Shown here in pieces: positions 21,355 through 28,292 of a stretch of 39,760 bases of DNA. The translations under genes were made by a program, and so were the position numbers. Location of the stretch: the NCBI GenBank assembly GCA_028286885.1, contig JAQBQS010000006.1:1-39760 (forward strand), written 5' to 3'. The notes under the pieces are model-generated. The model searched no databases. It was not told where the DNA came from and saw only the letters and a list, made by a program, of their open reading frames with translations. Positions within the stretch are counted from its first letter, which is position 1; the number at the start of each line of letters is the position of its first letter. This DNA comes from Patescibacteria group bacterium. GTDB taxonomy: Bacteria; Patescibacteriota; Minisyncoccia; Phycocordibacterales; UBA1006.

Positions 21355-22248
21355 ATGGACATCCAGACCGCGAAGCGCCAATTTTTGGAATACGTCGAGA
21401 TCGAGAAAGGCCGCGCGCTTAACACCGTGCGCAATTACGAGCATTATCTCGATGTGTTTTTCAAGTTTGGAAATATCCAATCACCATCCGACATTACCGA
21501 AAACATGATTCGAGAATTCCGCTTGCACCTCAACCGTTCGAAAGGAGTAAAAGTCCGCGGGCAAAATCAAAGCACGATGAAGAAAGCGACGCAGAACTAT
21601 TATCTGATTGCGCTTCGCTCGCTTCTCAAATATCTGCGTAAGCGAGGAATCGACTGCGTAGCTCCCGATATCATCGAGCTTGCCAAGACGGGCAGCCGCG
21701 AAATCGACCCGCTCTCTGGCGATGAGCTGAAACGGTTTCTTGATTCAGCGGCAGATAACCTGCGAGACTCGGCGATGCTTGAATTGTTTTTCTCGACAGG
21801 GCTTCGACTTTCAGAACTGTGTTCGCTTAATCGAGATCTCGATCTCACGCGTGATGAATTCTCGATCCGAGGAAAGGGCGACAAGGTGCGCATAGTATTT
21901 CTGTCAGATGTTGCCAAGGAAAAACTTCGCGCGTATTTGAAATCAAGAAAAGACATGGCCGAGCCTTTGTTTGTGAGCGACGGGTTCAGAAAATCATCAG
22001 ACGCAAGGCTCACGACCCGCTCCGTTCAGCGCATCGTCAGGTTCTATGCGACCAAGGCCGGCATTTACAAGAAGGTCACGCCTCACGTCCTGCGCCACAG
22101 CTTCGCGACCGACCTCCTTTCAAACGGCGCCGACATGCGATCCGTGCAGATCATGCTCGGCCACGCCAACATCGCGACGACCCAGGTGTATACCCACGTC
22201 ACCGACAAGCAGCTGCGCGAGGTTCATAAGAAATTTCATGGAAAATAA
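21355..22248 (+). CDS. tyrosine recombinase of the XerC/XerD type
   Basis: Site-specific recombinase of 297 residues, the normal Xer length, probably the chromosome-dimer resolvase. The N-terminal SAM-like domain (AKRQFLEYVEIEKGRALNTVRNYEHYLDVF) is followed by the catalytic domain. The catalytic residues are all visible: Arg in TGLRLSEL (about residue 150), Lys in RGKGDKVRIV (about 175), His-x-x-Arg in TPHVLRHSFA (about 245), His in LGHANI and Tyr in TTQVYTHV (about 279). A single Xer is enough in some lineages, and only one is visible here. No attachment-like repeat flanks it, so it is not obviously part of an integrated element. Alternative: an integron-like or mobile recombinase, less likely. 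Confidence 0.94.
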   Translation: MDIQTAKRQFLEYVEIEKGRALNTVRNYEHYLDVFFKFGNIQSPSDITENMIREFRLHLNRSKGVKVRGQNQSTMKKATQNYYLIALRSLLKYLRKRGIDCVAPDIIELAKTGSREIDPLSGDELKRFLDSAADNLRDSAMLELFFSTGLRLSELCSLNRDLDLTRDEFSIRGKGDKVRIVFLSDVAKEKLRAYLKSRKDMAEPLFVSDGFRKSSDARLTTRSVQRIVRFYATKAGIYKKVTPHVLRHSFATDLLSNGADMRSVQIMLGHANIATTQVYTHVTDKQLREVHKKFHGK

Positions 22249-22274
22249 AAAGCCAGGCCTAGAGCCTGGTTATT
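22247..22274. terminator. bidirectional terminator
   Basis: AGCCAGGC/GCCTGGTT stem with a short loop (CTAGA region); T-rich on both sides. It lies between the recombinase stop (22248) and the convergent membrane-protein stop (22270). Confidence 0.8.
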
Positions 22275-22866
22275 TGTTTGAGATCACAGTACAAGTTACG
22301 GAGTGTTCTCCTAATGAGTAGTTAAATGAGGTTGTTCTTACGATACTAGTCTCGATATTTTTTTCGACAGTAATATCGATTTTCTGTAAAAGATATGTGA
22401 GTTGTTCGATAGCTGCACCCTTCTCTTTGTTGAAAATTGATTCAAATACTTGCAAAATTCTTTGTGTATTCGAAGTATCTGCAATGGTGTTGATTTTCAA
22501 TCGGAGCTCAGATAAATTTTCTCGATATTTCTCTTGTTCTTTTTCTACAGAAAGAAGACGATCCTTTTTTCTTTCATAAATATACGCAACTCCAAAGATG
22601 CAAAAGAAAAATAATCCTGTGGTAAGAAAGAGGGTTACGTAAAACAAGGTTACGCATGAGATACCAAGAAAATGTTCTTTTAGGTGCGTTCCCGCGTAGC
22701 CGTAAATAGCTCCGGAAATAAATAATAGCGGGAGTCCAAATAAGAGATATGGAAGGACAACCCTTTTTCTTAACCTTTTTACAATCTCTAGTTCAGTTTC
22801 TTTTTCGAAATCTTTGAACCACGAGTAGATTTTTTCGATGACAATTGCTGTTTCTGATGAATTCAT
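22270..22866 (-). CDS. membrane protein with coiled coil, unknown (198 aa)
   Basis: Two adjacent transmembrane helices (about residues 34-58, VVLPYLLFGLPLLFISGAIYGYAG, and 70-93, CVTLFYVTLFLTTGLFFFCIFG) are followed by a coiled-coil segment (YERKKDRLLSVEKEQEKYRENLSELRLKI) and a beta-like tail. Not recognised. The gene is visibly more A/T-rich than its neighbours and marks the start of the accessory region. The leader is A-rich without a Shine-Dalgarno sequence. Tandem with the cupin gene, 20 nt apart, possibly co-transcribed. Confidence 0.75.
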   Translation of the reverse strand: MNSSETAIVIEKIYSWFKDFEKETELEIVKRLRKRVVLPYLLFGLPLLFISGAIYGYAGTHLKEHFLGISCVTLFYVTLFLTTGLFFFCIFGVAYIYERKKDRLLSVEKEQEKYRENLSELRLKINTIADTSNTQRILQVFESIFNKEKGAAIEQLTYLLQKIDITVEKNIETSIVRTTSFNYSLGEHSVTCTVISNK

Positions 22867-22886
22867 TATTTAGTTTTTAGAGTGAT

Positions 22887-23363
22887 TCAATGCTTATGAT
22901 GTTTCTGATAGTCGATTACCGGACCGAATTCTATTCCCGCATAGATGACGACTTCTTCGCTTATGAAGTAATGCGGCGCGTTTTGCGGAACGATGACAAT
23001 GTCGCCTTCTTCTACTGGTTCGCGCAATTCTTGTCCGTCTTTTTCGTAAATAGCGATTCCTTTGCCGAATACTACCATCGCGATGATGCATGAAATATGA
23101 ACGTGCATCTCTTCTTCAAGCGGTCCCTCTACACGGACGTAGTTGATGCCAAATCTGAAATCTGAACGCTTCAGATTCTTCTTGAAGAATTTTGAGAAGC
23201 TTGGAATTAATTTTTTCATGATTTTTTCCAATTCCGGTGAAGGTATGAGTGCGTGTACGATGGAATTTCCAGGCTTTTCGATGATTACTCCATTTTTGAT
23301 AATCGAGCAATGGGGCAGATCAAGGGCATCGATGACTTGTTTAAGTAGTATCTCTTTGTCCAT
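22887..23363 (-). CDS. cupin-domain protein divergent from a TrmB-like regulator
   Basis: 158 residues. The C-terminal half is a cupin barrel: EEEMHVHISCIIAMVVFGKG holds motif 1 (two His and possibly Glu) and GDIVIVPQNAPHYFISEE holds motif 2 with its His, so a metal site is likely. The N-terminal half (ALDLPHCSIIKNGVIIEKPG, KLIPSFSKFFKKN) is unrecognised. Cupins may be enzymes, sugar isomerases or ligand sensors; no substrate can be named. It faces away from a TrmB-like regulator across 130 bp, suggesting that the regulator controls it. A similar cupin/TrmB arrangement occurs at 35.7-37.1 kb. Confidence 0.85.
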   Translation of the reverse strand: MDKEILLKQVIDALDLPHCSIIKNGVIIEKPGNSIVHALIPSPELEKIMKKLIPSFSKFFKKNLKRSDFRFGINYVRVEGPLEEEMHVHISCIIAMVVFGKGIAIYEKDGQELREPVEEGDIVIVPQNAPHYFISEEVVIYAGIEFGPVIDYQKHHKH

Positions 23364-23486
23364 AATTATGTTGTTTTAAATGTTAATTAATTTAATTATG
23401 TAATAACACATAAACCCTTGTTTTAATAGGAAAAAGTGAGATTTTAAGATAAAGTGTTGGTATTTTTCCGACAAATAGGATATGGT
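23364..23486. promoter_or_regulatory. divergent control region of cupin and TrmB-like genes
   Basis: A/T-rich region with ATAAACCCTTG at 23410-23420, an 11-bp exact match to a half of the dyad in front of the second TrmB-like gene (33933-33943). On the minus strand it lies close to the expected -35 position of the cupin promoter (CATAAT near 23394). TATGGT at 23481-23486 is the -10 of the regulator, 6 nt before its ATG. Confidence 0.5.
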
Positions 23487-23492
23487 TCAGAT

Positions 23493-24251
23493 ATGGAAAA
23501 AATCCTCACTCGCCTAGGGCTCGGTCCCAAGGAACAAAAGGTGTACAAGCTGATCCTGGATCGCGGCAAGATTTCTGCGGCACAGATTTCGCGTGCGGCA
23601 TCGATCAATCGGACGACGGTCTACGGAATCGCCAAGGAGCTCCTTGCCAAAGGACTTGTTATTGAAGACCTTGGCGGAAAGGTTTTGTATTATCTGCCCG
23701 CGCGCGAGACCGAACTTGAAAAAATCATCAAACGGGAAAAAGAAGTCCTGGACGAGAAAGAGTCAGCCGTGCATGAGCTCCAGGATGTTTTGAAAAATCT
23801 GCCGCAGTCGCAAACGTATTCAGTACCGAAGATCCGATTTGTCGAAGGACGCGACATGGAGCATTATTTCCGAGAGGCATTCCCAAGATGGTTTGAAAGC
23901 ATGAAACACGTTGACCCGAGCATGTGGGGGTTTCAGGATCACACACTCCTTGAAACATTCGAGCATATGATCGACTACAGCTGGGACGTAACGCCTGCCG
24001 GGCTTGATATCAAGCTCTTCACGAACCAATCCGATATCGAGAAAAAAATGCTTGGCAAAAAATACGCCGAGAGGCGCAACATGAAGTTCTGGGAGACAGA
24101 CCAATTCTCTGCGACTCAATTGGTTGCGGGCGATTATATTGCGATGATCATGACGAAACAGAAACCCTACTATCTTGTCGAGATTCATGATGCCGTGATG
24201 GCGCATAACATGCGCCAGGTGTTCAAGAAACTGTGGGAAGAATTGAAATAA
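23493..24251 (+). CDS. TrmB-like transcription regulator (copy 1)
   Basis: 252 residues. N-terminal TrmB-type winged helix: MEKILTRLGLGPKEQKVYKLIL, recognition helix region INRTTVYGIAKELLAKGLV and the wing EDLGGKVLYYLPA. A coiled-coil linker (EKIIKREKEVLDEKESAVHEL) leads to an effector domain with IRFVEGRDMEHYFREAF and ending VMAHNMRQVFKKLWEELK. Classical TrmB proteins are sugar-sensing regulators of archaea; the ligand here is unknown. The start at MEKIL is supported by TATGGT 6 nt upstream. It is divergent from the cupin and shares the whole plan with copies 2 (33162-33890) and 3 (35680-36462). Confidence 0.9.
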   Translation: MEKILTRLGLGPKEQKVYKLILDRGKISAAQISRAASINRTTVYGIAKELLAKGLVIEDLGGKVLYYLPARETELEKIIKREKEVLDEKESAVHELQDVLKNLPQSQTYSVPKIRFVEGRDMEHYFREAFPRWFESMKHVDPSMWGFQDHTLLETFEHMIDYSWDVTPAGLDIKLFTNQSDIEKKMLGKKYAERRNMKFWETDQFSATQLVAGDYIAMIMTKQKPYYLVEIHDAVMAHNMRQVFKKLWEELK

Positions 24252-24278
24252 AAAACTCCTCATTGCTGGGGAGTTTTT
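24251..24278. terminator. bidirectional terminator
   Basis: AAAAACTCC/GGAGTTTTT, 9-bp stem with a 10-nt loop. Its feet touch the stop of copy 1 (24251) and its loop holds the stop of the next minus-strand gene (24260). Confidence 0.85.
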
Positions 24279-24856
24279 GCTGGAATGGACTGCTGCGTTC
24301 TTCCGGAATACTTCACATAGAGCGATCTCAGTCCGAATGCTTTTTCAATGTGAAGAGGTACGACGAGCGAGCTTGAACATTTGATGATGTATTCTTCCAC
24401 TCCTGCGCCGTGGTTGTAGCCGTTGCCCGCGTGCGAGCTTGTCACAGGTTTGCGTTCGGTGATCGCGAGCGCGTCATAAAAGCTCTTGGCATGGTAGATG
24501 CTCTTGGCCCGTACGAATGACGATACTGAATAGTCAAAGAATTCACGGTCTCCGACGACGATGCGCTTGCAAGACATGTGTCCGTAATCCGTATGGTCGT
24601 AAACATTTTTCATGATCTCGTTTAACGTAAGCCACTCATGATTGAAGGTGGACAAATATCTGTCGGATGTTTCCTCGTCGCGGAAAAACCACTCGAAGGG
24701 TTTGTCGTAGCTGGGATAAATATGCTCATGCCAGTTCGGGTTCCTCCCGTCGCTTGGCCCGTATTTTTTACGGAAGGGGCCGATATTCCATCTGATATCG
24801 AGCGAGTTTTCCGTTTCTTCGATGTTCATCCATTCGTTGTTATTTATTTGGTCCAT
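24260..24856 (-). CDS. protein of unknown function (198 aa)
   Basis: Not recognised; soluble, rich in aromatic residues and histidine (NPNWHEHIYPSYDKPFEWFF, HTDYGHMSCKRIVVGDREFFDYS, SSHAGNGYNHGAGVEEYIIK). No signal peptide or membrane helix. The His/Asp/Tyr-rich pattern could suit a metal-binding or sugar-binding fold, but no family comes to mind. It has a consensus promoter (24876-24904) and a G-poor leader. It lies directly after the TrmB-like gene, convergent with it. Confidence 0.75.
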   Translation of the reverse strand: MDQINNNEWMNIEETENSLDIRWNIGPFRKKYGPSDGRNPNWHEHIYPSYDKPFEWFFRDEETSDRYLSTFNHEWLTLNEIMKNVYDHTDYGHMSCKRIVVGDREFFDYSVSSFVRAKSIYHAKSFYDALAITERKPVTSSHAGNGYNHGAGVEEYIIKCSSSLVVPLHIEKAFGLRSLYVKYSGRTQQSIPAKTPQQ

Positions 24857-24875
24857 ATTTTCTTTTGTTTTTCAT

Positions 24876-24904
24876 ACCATACTTTTCTGCACTGGCTTTG
24901 TCAA
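24876..24904 (-). promoter_or_regulatory. sigma-70 promoter
   Basis: TTGACA (24899-24904), 17-bp spacer, TATGGT (24876-24881) on the minus strand, driving the gene starting at 24856. Confidence 0.75.
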
Positions 24905-24908
24905 ATAA

Positions 24909-24930
24909 AAAAGTCGGACATAGTCCGGCT
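24909..24930 (-). terminator. terminator
   Basis: AGCCGGAC/GTCCGACT hairpin with loop TAT, one G-T wobble, then T run on the minus strand. Serves the gene ending at 24949; it overlaps the promoter of the following gene by a few bases. Confidence 0.75.
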
Positions 24931-24948
24931 CGTAGAAAATAATATAGG

Positions 24949-25272
24949 CTAACCAACAGGTTGGGCCTTGAGTACTTCGACTTCAAAATGTTCGAGATGT
25001 TTTCTCAGATCCTCGGACACCTTTAATCCATTGCCGGGAGCATTGAGCTTGCCGGTGAGTATGACATCAAAAACATAGCATCCGCTGTCATACACCGCTT
25101 TATCGAAATCGGGGTGATTGCTTTCCTGCTGGTCTTCCCATTTTTGAGCAATGGTCGTAACCAGGAGAGCGGTGATAAACCGCTCGCTTGCATAACTGTC
25201 ATAGCGCTTGTTGAGGCCGGCAACGAATGGTTGTACGGACGCAGATAGTTTTTCTTGGTGTGCTGTGTGCAT
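24949..25272 (-). CDS. small protein of unknown function (107 aa)
   Basis: Soluble, helical 107-residue protein (ERFITALLVTTIAQKWEDQQ, LKVSEDLRKHLEHFEVEVLK) with one cysteine. Not recognised. It has its own consensus promoter and terminator, so it is a single-gene unit. The leader has the G-poor A-rich form shared by other accessory genes. It is divergent from the YecM-like gene. Confidence 0.7.
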   Translation of the reverse strand: MHTAHQEKLSASVQPFVAGLNKRYDSYASERFITALLVTTIAQKWEDQQESNHPDFDKAVYDSGCYVFDVILTGKLNAPGNGLKVSEDLRKHLEHFEVEVLKAQPVG

Positions 25273-25304
25273 ATTTGGTTTTTTAAAGTGTTAAATCTGA
25301 ATAG

Positions 25305-25333
25305 AATTTAGCCTTTTTATATGAATTTGTCAA
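25305..25333 (-). promoter_or_regulatory. sigma-70 promoter
   Basis: TTGACA (25328-25333), 17-bp spacer, TAAATT (25305-25310) on the minus strand, for the gene starting at 25272. Confidence 0.7.
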
Positions 25334-25361
25334 GAATACGAAAAGGGCATTCTTGGAATGA

Positions 25362-25389
25362 TTGACTTTTCAAGGTAAAAACGTAGTAT
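25362..25389 (+). promoter_or_regulatory. sigma-70 promoter
   Basis: TTGACT (25362-25367), 16-bp spacer, TAGTAT (25384-25389), for the YecM-like gene at 25411. Confidence 0.65.
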
Positions 25390-25410
25390 TGGGGAAATTA
25401 AAAATAAAAT

Positions 25411-25965
25411 ATGATAACGACAACGAGAGACAAATTTCTGCAGGACTTTCCAAAAGCAGCAGAAGGATTCAACAACTGGATGATGAACTACGGCATTCGC
25501 TCGCTCATAGAGCCGGACCATCTGTGCTACAAATGCTCGACCAAAAAGGAATTTGAGGATATCCGAAGCTATATGGCGGAGCATCAAATTTTCTGGCTCG
25601 GGCACGAGGACGCCATCATTTCAGACAGAAAGATCGCTACCGGAACATGGAAGCATGGCTATGAGCATTTCGAGCCGCAAACGATTGCCGGCCCGATTCG
25701 CTGCCTGGAACTCGCTGACCAGAAGCCTAATCATTCCCAAAAAAGCGGATTCGACCACATCGAATTTCTACCGAAAGGAATAACCGTCGACGGGCTCATC
25801 AAGGTTCTCGAGAGTAAGGGGATGCGTGTAGAGAAAGAAGAACGTCCTCATCATACGACATGGAATATCACAGATCCCAAGAATTTCTGGGGAGACGTGA
25901 AATTTAAGATTTCAGAGAAGTCCCTGACCGAAAAAGTGAAGGAAGAAATAAAAAATAACAATTAA
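25411..25965 (+). CDS. YecM-like protein of the VOC/glyoxalase superfamily
   Basis: 184 residues. EPDHLCYKC near residue 35, IRCLELADQKPNHSQKSGFDHIEFLP near 100 and the TTWNITDP region match the layout of YecM-type proteins, members of the vicinal-oxygen-chelate fold whose His and Glu residues bind a metal. Candidate ligands: His in PDHLCY, Glu in CLELAD and His or Glu in FDHIEF. Enzymatic role unknown even in E. coli. Single-gene unit with a promoter (25362) and a terminator. The leader (AAATTAAAAATAAAAT) is A-rich without a Shine-Dalgarno sequence. Confidence 0.75.
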   Translation: MITTTRDKFLQDFPKAAEGFNNWMMNYGIRSLIEPDHLCYKCSTKKEFEDIRSYMAEHQIFWLGHEDAIISDRKIATGTWKHGYEHFEPQTIAGPIRCLELADQKPNHSQKSGFDHIEFLPKGITVDGLIKVLESKGMRVEKEERPHHTTWNITDPKNFWGDVKFKISEKSLTEKVKEEIKNNN

Positions 25966-25970
25966 AAAAC

Positions 25971-25994
25971 AAGGCGCAGCGATGCGCTTTTTTT
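25971..25994 (+). terminator. terminator
   Basis: AAGGCGCA/TGCGCTTT stem with loop GCGA, then a T run, just after the YecM-like gene. Confidence 0.85.
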
Positions 25995-25995
25995 G

Positions 25996-26140
25996 TCAAT
26001 AAAAATCAGCCCTTCTCCCGATGGAAGAAAGGCTGCTCGCTCGGTCAAGTTTTTTACGTTTGCCGAGAGGTGCTTTTAGTGCTGGTTTACTTTGCTGAAA
26101 ATAATTTTTTCATACGCTTTTTATTTTATTGGTGAACAAA
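25996..26140 (-). other. possible short transcript with a small open frame and terminator
   Basis: On the minus strand a G-poor leader (TTTGTTCACCAATAAAATAAAAAGCGT) precedes ATG at 26113, which encodes only MKKLFSAK before TAA. In the neighbouring frame about 37 codons are open down to TGA at 25996, without a start codon (basic stretch ALKAPLGKRKKLDRASS). A hairpin CAGCC...GGCTG (26007-26035) with TTTTTATT follows. It may be a frameshifted small gene, a small RNA or noise. Confidence 0.35.
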
Positions 26141-26185
26141 TACGTACCGACATCATAACCAAATGACTTTCTCGTGTCAATAACT

Positions 26186-26191
26186 TATAAT
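26186..26191 (+). promoter_or_regulatory. -10 box of the methyltransferase gene
   Basis: TATAAT 7 nt before the ATG at 26199. It overlaps the earlier ATG at 26190, so 26199 is the likely start of a leaderless mRNA. Confidence 0.65.
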
Positions 26192-26198
26192 GATTCTA

Positions 26199-26861
26199 AT
26201 GGATCAAGATGCACAGAAAAATTATTTCGAGATTGCCTATCGCACGGGTTCGGACGTGTGGACGCATATTCCTTATCATGCGGTTGCGATGCGCATGCTT
26301 CCGCCGCTTGCGAAAGATTCGTTCATTCTCGACATCGGCGTCGGGCGCGGACTGTGGCTGCACAAGCTCGTCGCTGCCGGATTCCGCGTGATCGGACTTG
26401 ATTACGTGGCTGACATCGTGCGCAAGGGAAACCTCGACCTGAAGAGCGAGAATTTAGGCGACCGCGCGCGCTTTGTCGTCGGCGATGTCACAGATATTCC
26501 GCTCGCTGATTCAACATTTGATTGCGTTACCGACATCGGCGTCTTGCAGCACATGGCGAGTGGCCAGAGGATCGGCTATATGTCCGAAGTCGCGCGCGTT
26601 TTGAAATCCGGAGGTTATGTCTTGAATGTCTCCTTGTCCAAGGAGACACAGAGATTCCTAGGATTCAAGCCAAAGCATTCCGCTGATGCGAGTTTCGAGA
26701 AGTTCGGCGTCTCTTATTACTTTTTTACGAATGACGAATTGAACGGTCTCTTCTTGGATTACGGAATGAAATTGGTCGACCAGCGGATCGAACACTTTGA
26801 TGCGCGCACCGATCCGGATGATTCGATTGCGCTCGTCATGTCGCTCTACAAGAAAGATTAG
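26199..26861 (+). CDS. class I SAM-dependent methyltransferase
   Basis: 220 residues, Methyltransf_11/25-type Rossmann fold. Motif I is FILDIGVGRGLWLHKLVAAG (Gly-x-Gly-x-Gly variant GVGRG), motif II ends in VIGLDYV with the acidic Asp, then FVVGDVTDIPLADSTFDCVTDIGVLQHM (motifs III/IV) and EVARVLKSGGYVLNVSL (post-motif). The C-terminus has a substrate cap (YYFFTNDELNGLFLDYGMKL). The substrate is not evident; small molecules are usual for this subfamily. The start at MDQDAQ is fixed by the -10 box. Single-gene unit with a strong terminator. Confidence 0.9.
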   Translation: MDQDAQKNYFEIAYRTGSDVWTHIPYHAVAMRMLPPLAKDSFILDIGVGRGLWLHKLVAAGFRVIGLDYVADIVRKGNLDLKSENLGDRARFVVGDVTDIPLADSTFDCVTDIGVLQHMASGQRIGYMSEVARVLKSGGYVLNVSLSKETQRFLGFKPKHSADASFEKFGVSYYFFTNDELNGLFLDYGMKLVDQRIEHFDARTDPDDSIALVMSLYKKD

Positions 26862-26867
26862 TCAAAA

Positions 26868-26896
26868 AGAAAACCGCTGCCGAGCAGCGGTTTTTT
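26868..26896. terminator. bidirectional terminator
   Basis: AAAACCGCTGC/GCAGCGGTTTT, 11-bp perfect stem, loop CGA, T run after it. Serves the methyltransferase (+) and the small minus-strand ORF ending at 26913. Confidence 0.9.
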
Positions 26897-26912
26897 GTTA
26901 GCAAATAGTTTC

Positions 26913-27041
26913 TTAGCTTCGCTTGCTCGTTCGCAGACCGTGTCCGCCGAAGTGTATGAACACTGCGACATGCGTGGTTTGGGATTTAAGCAATGGTGTC
27001 TTGGTAGGAGGGTTCTTCCTCACGCGGAGCTTGCTGTACAT
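26913..27041 (-). CDS. small basic protein (42 aa), too short for routine calling
   Basis: Open frame MYSKLRVRKNPPTKTPLLKSQTTHVAVFIHFGGHGLRTSKRS. It is bounded by a good promoter (TTGACC-N16-TATACT, 27071-27098) with a G-poor leader and ends 17 nt before a strong terminator, so a transcript is very likely here. The peptide is basic (net strongly positive) with a short hydrophobic middle (HVAVFIHF). No family is recognised. It might instead be a small RNA. Confidence 0.5.
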   Translation of the reverse strand: MYSKLRVRKNPPTKTPLLKSQTTHVAVFIHFGGHGLRTSKRS

Positions 27042-27070
27042 GCTGGTTGGTTTAATGAACAATTAATATG

Positions 27071-27098
27071 AGTATAGTCTTTAAATAATTTCGGTCAA
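27071..27098 (-). promoter_or_regulatory. sigma-70 promoter of the 42-residue ORF
   Basis: TTGACC (27093-27098), 16-bp spacer, TATACT (27071-27076) on the minus strand. The -35 overlaps the stop codon of the next upstream gene. Confidence 0.65.
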
Positions 27099-27352
27099 GA
27101 TGCAAGTAGACATGCATCGGAATGAGCCGACAGTTTCCGGAACTTGTTTGATATGACCATAAAACTCGTGCAAGCGCCGATGGCCATAATGCCGAATGTT
27201 ATGCTCCAGGCGATCTTGAACCAGAGCTCATTGAGAGGGTTCAGGACTACCGCCCGGTTGATAAAGAAAGCTTCAAGAGGCATCGCGATGGCGAGAAAGA
27301 AGAAAACGAACGAGCATGCCCGGAAAAAGAAGAAATTAAAACGGTGCTTCAT
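27095..27352 (-). CDS. small two-helix membrane protein (85 aa)
   Basis: Starting at MKHRFNFFFFRACSFVFFFLAIAM the product has two hydrophobic helices (about residues 5-27 and 45-67, ELWFKIAWSITFGIMAIGACTSFMVIS). The longer frame starts 16 codons upstream inside the leader; I prefer the internal ATG because a promoter (27391-27419) and a G-poor leader fit it. Function unknown. Its stop overlaps the promoter of the 42-residue ORF. Confidence 0.6.
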   Translation of the reverse strand: MKHRFNFFFFRACSFVFFFLAIAMPLEAFFINRAVVLNPLNELWFKIAWSITFGIMAIGACTSFMVISNKFRKLSAHSDACLLAS

Positions 27353-27390
27353 GATGACTATGTTTTTTTGAATGATTGAATCTTGTCTAT

Positions 27391-27419
27391 ATGGTAGCAT
27401 GACTTTAAAATTATGTCAA
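27391..27419 (-). promoter_or_regulatory. sigma-70 promoter with extended -10
   Basis: TTGACA (27414-27419), 17-bp spacer ending in TGC, TACCAT (27391-27396) on the minus strand; drives the two-helix membrane protein. Confidence 0.65.
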
Positions 27420-27442
27420 ATATAGATTTGCCGGACGTCCTG

Positions 27443-27448
27443 TATACT
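27443..27448 (+). promoter_or_regulatory. -10 box of the exonuclease III gene
   Basis: TATACT 6 nt before the ATG at 27455. It selects MKLVTWNVNG over the longer open frame from 27413. Confidence 0.6.
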
Positions 27449-27454
27449 TGGTGC

Positions 27455-28255
27455 ATGAAACTCGTTACATGGAACGTAAACGGAATACGCGGACTGCATG
27501 CCAAGGATCTGTTCCAGCAGATTTTTCAATTTGCGGCCGACGTCTATTGCCTGCAGGAAACGAAATCCGAACTCTCGCAGCTGCCGGACGGCTTGCAAAA
27601 CATCAAAGGGTATCATGTCGTCTATTCGCATTCTCGAAAACGAAAAGGCTACAGCGGAACGGCAATCTATACCAAGGAAAAGCCTTTGAACGTCATCTTG
27701 GATATTCCGAACGACATCGCGAAAAAATACTCGCTCGAGGATTCGTACGGCCATCCGAACGAAGAAGGCCGCGTGATTGCGGTTGAACTCGAAAAGTATT
27801 TCGTGGTGAACGTGTATACGCCGAACTCAAAACCTGATCTCTCGCGCGTAAATCTGCGCGAGAACGCGTGGGACCCGGCATTCTTGGAATTCTGCAAGTC
27901 GCTTGAGAAAACGAAGCCTGTCATTTTCTGCGGCGACCTGAACGTCGCGCATACGCCTGACGATCTTGCGAATCCTGCGGCTAATACGCACACGCATGGT
28001 TTCACGGCCGAGGAACGGGCAGGCATCGACAAGATCATCGCATCCGGTTTCACGGACGCGTTCCGACTGTTCACACAGGGTAACGGGCATTACACATGGT
28101 GGTCGCATTTCGCGAAAGCGAGGGAACGCAATGTCGGATGGAGGATCGATTACTTTTTCGTTTCACGCTCGATCGAAAAGAATGTGAAGTCATGCACGAT
28201 TCGCGCGGATATCAAGGGGAGCGATCATTGTCCGGTAATTTTGGAAATCAAATAA
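27455..28255 (+). CDS. xth: exodeoxyribonuclease III / AP endonuclease
   Basis: ExoIII-type enzyme of 266 residues that cuts DNA at abasic sites in base excision repair and removes 3' blocking groups. The endonuclease/exonuclease/phosphatase fold motifs are all present: MKLVTWNVNGIRGL, the metal-binding Glu in VYCLQETKSE, the Tyr-containing VNVYTPNSKPDLSRVNLR, VIFCGDLNVAHTPDDLANP, YTWWSHFAKARERNVGWRIDYFFVS and the terminal SDHCPVILEI with the catalytic Asp-His. Length is normal. Single-gene unit. Confidence 0.96.
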   Translation: MKLVTWNVNGIRGLHAKDLFQQIFQFAADVYCLQETKSELSQLPDGLQNIKGYHVVYSHSRKRKGYSGTAIYTKEKPLNVILDIPNDIAKKYSLEDSYGHPNEEGRVIAVELEKYFVVNVYTPNSKPDLSRVNLRENAWDPAFLEFCKSLEKTKPVIFCGDLNVAHTPDDLANPAANTHTHGFTAEERAGIDKIIASGFTDAFRLFTQGNGHYTWWSHFAKARERNVGWRIDYFFVSRSIEKNVKSCTIRADIKGSDHCPVILEIK

Positions 28256-28262
28256 GCATTAA

Positions 28263-28288
28263 AAAACGCACCATGAGAGGTGCGTTTT
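28263..28288. terminator. bidirectional terminator
   Basis: AAAACGCACC/GGTGCGTTTT with a 6-nt loop between the exonuclease stop (28255) and the convergent gene ending at 28293. Confidence 0.88.
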
Positions 28289-28292
28289 GTTG

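Noticed and set aside
21290-22280. Integrated element bounded by the tyrosine recombinase
   Set aside because: No tRNA-end duplication or att-like direct repeat was found near it, and the protein has Xer length and motifs.
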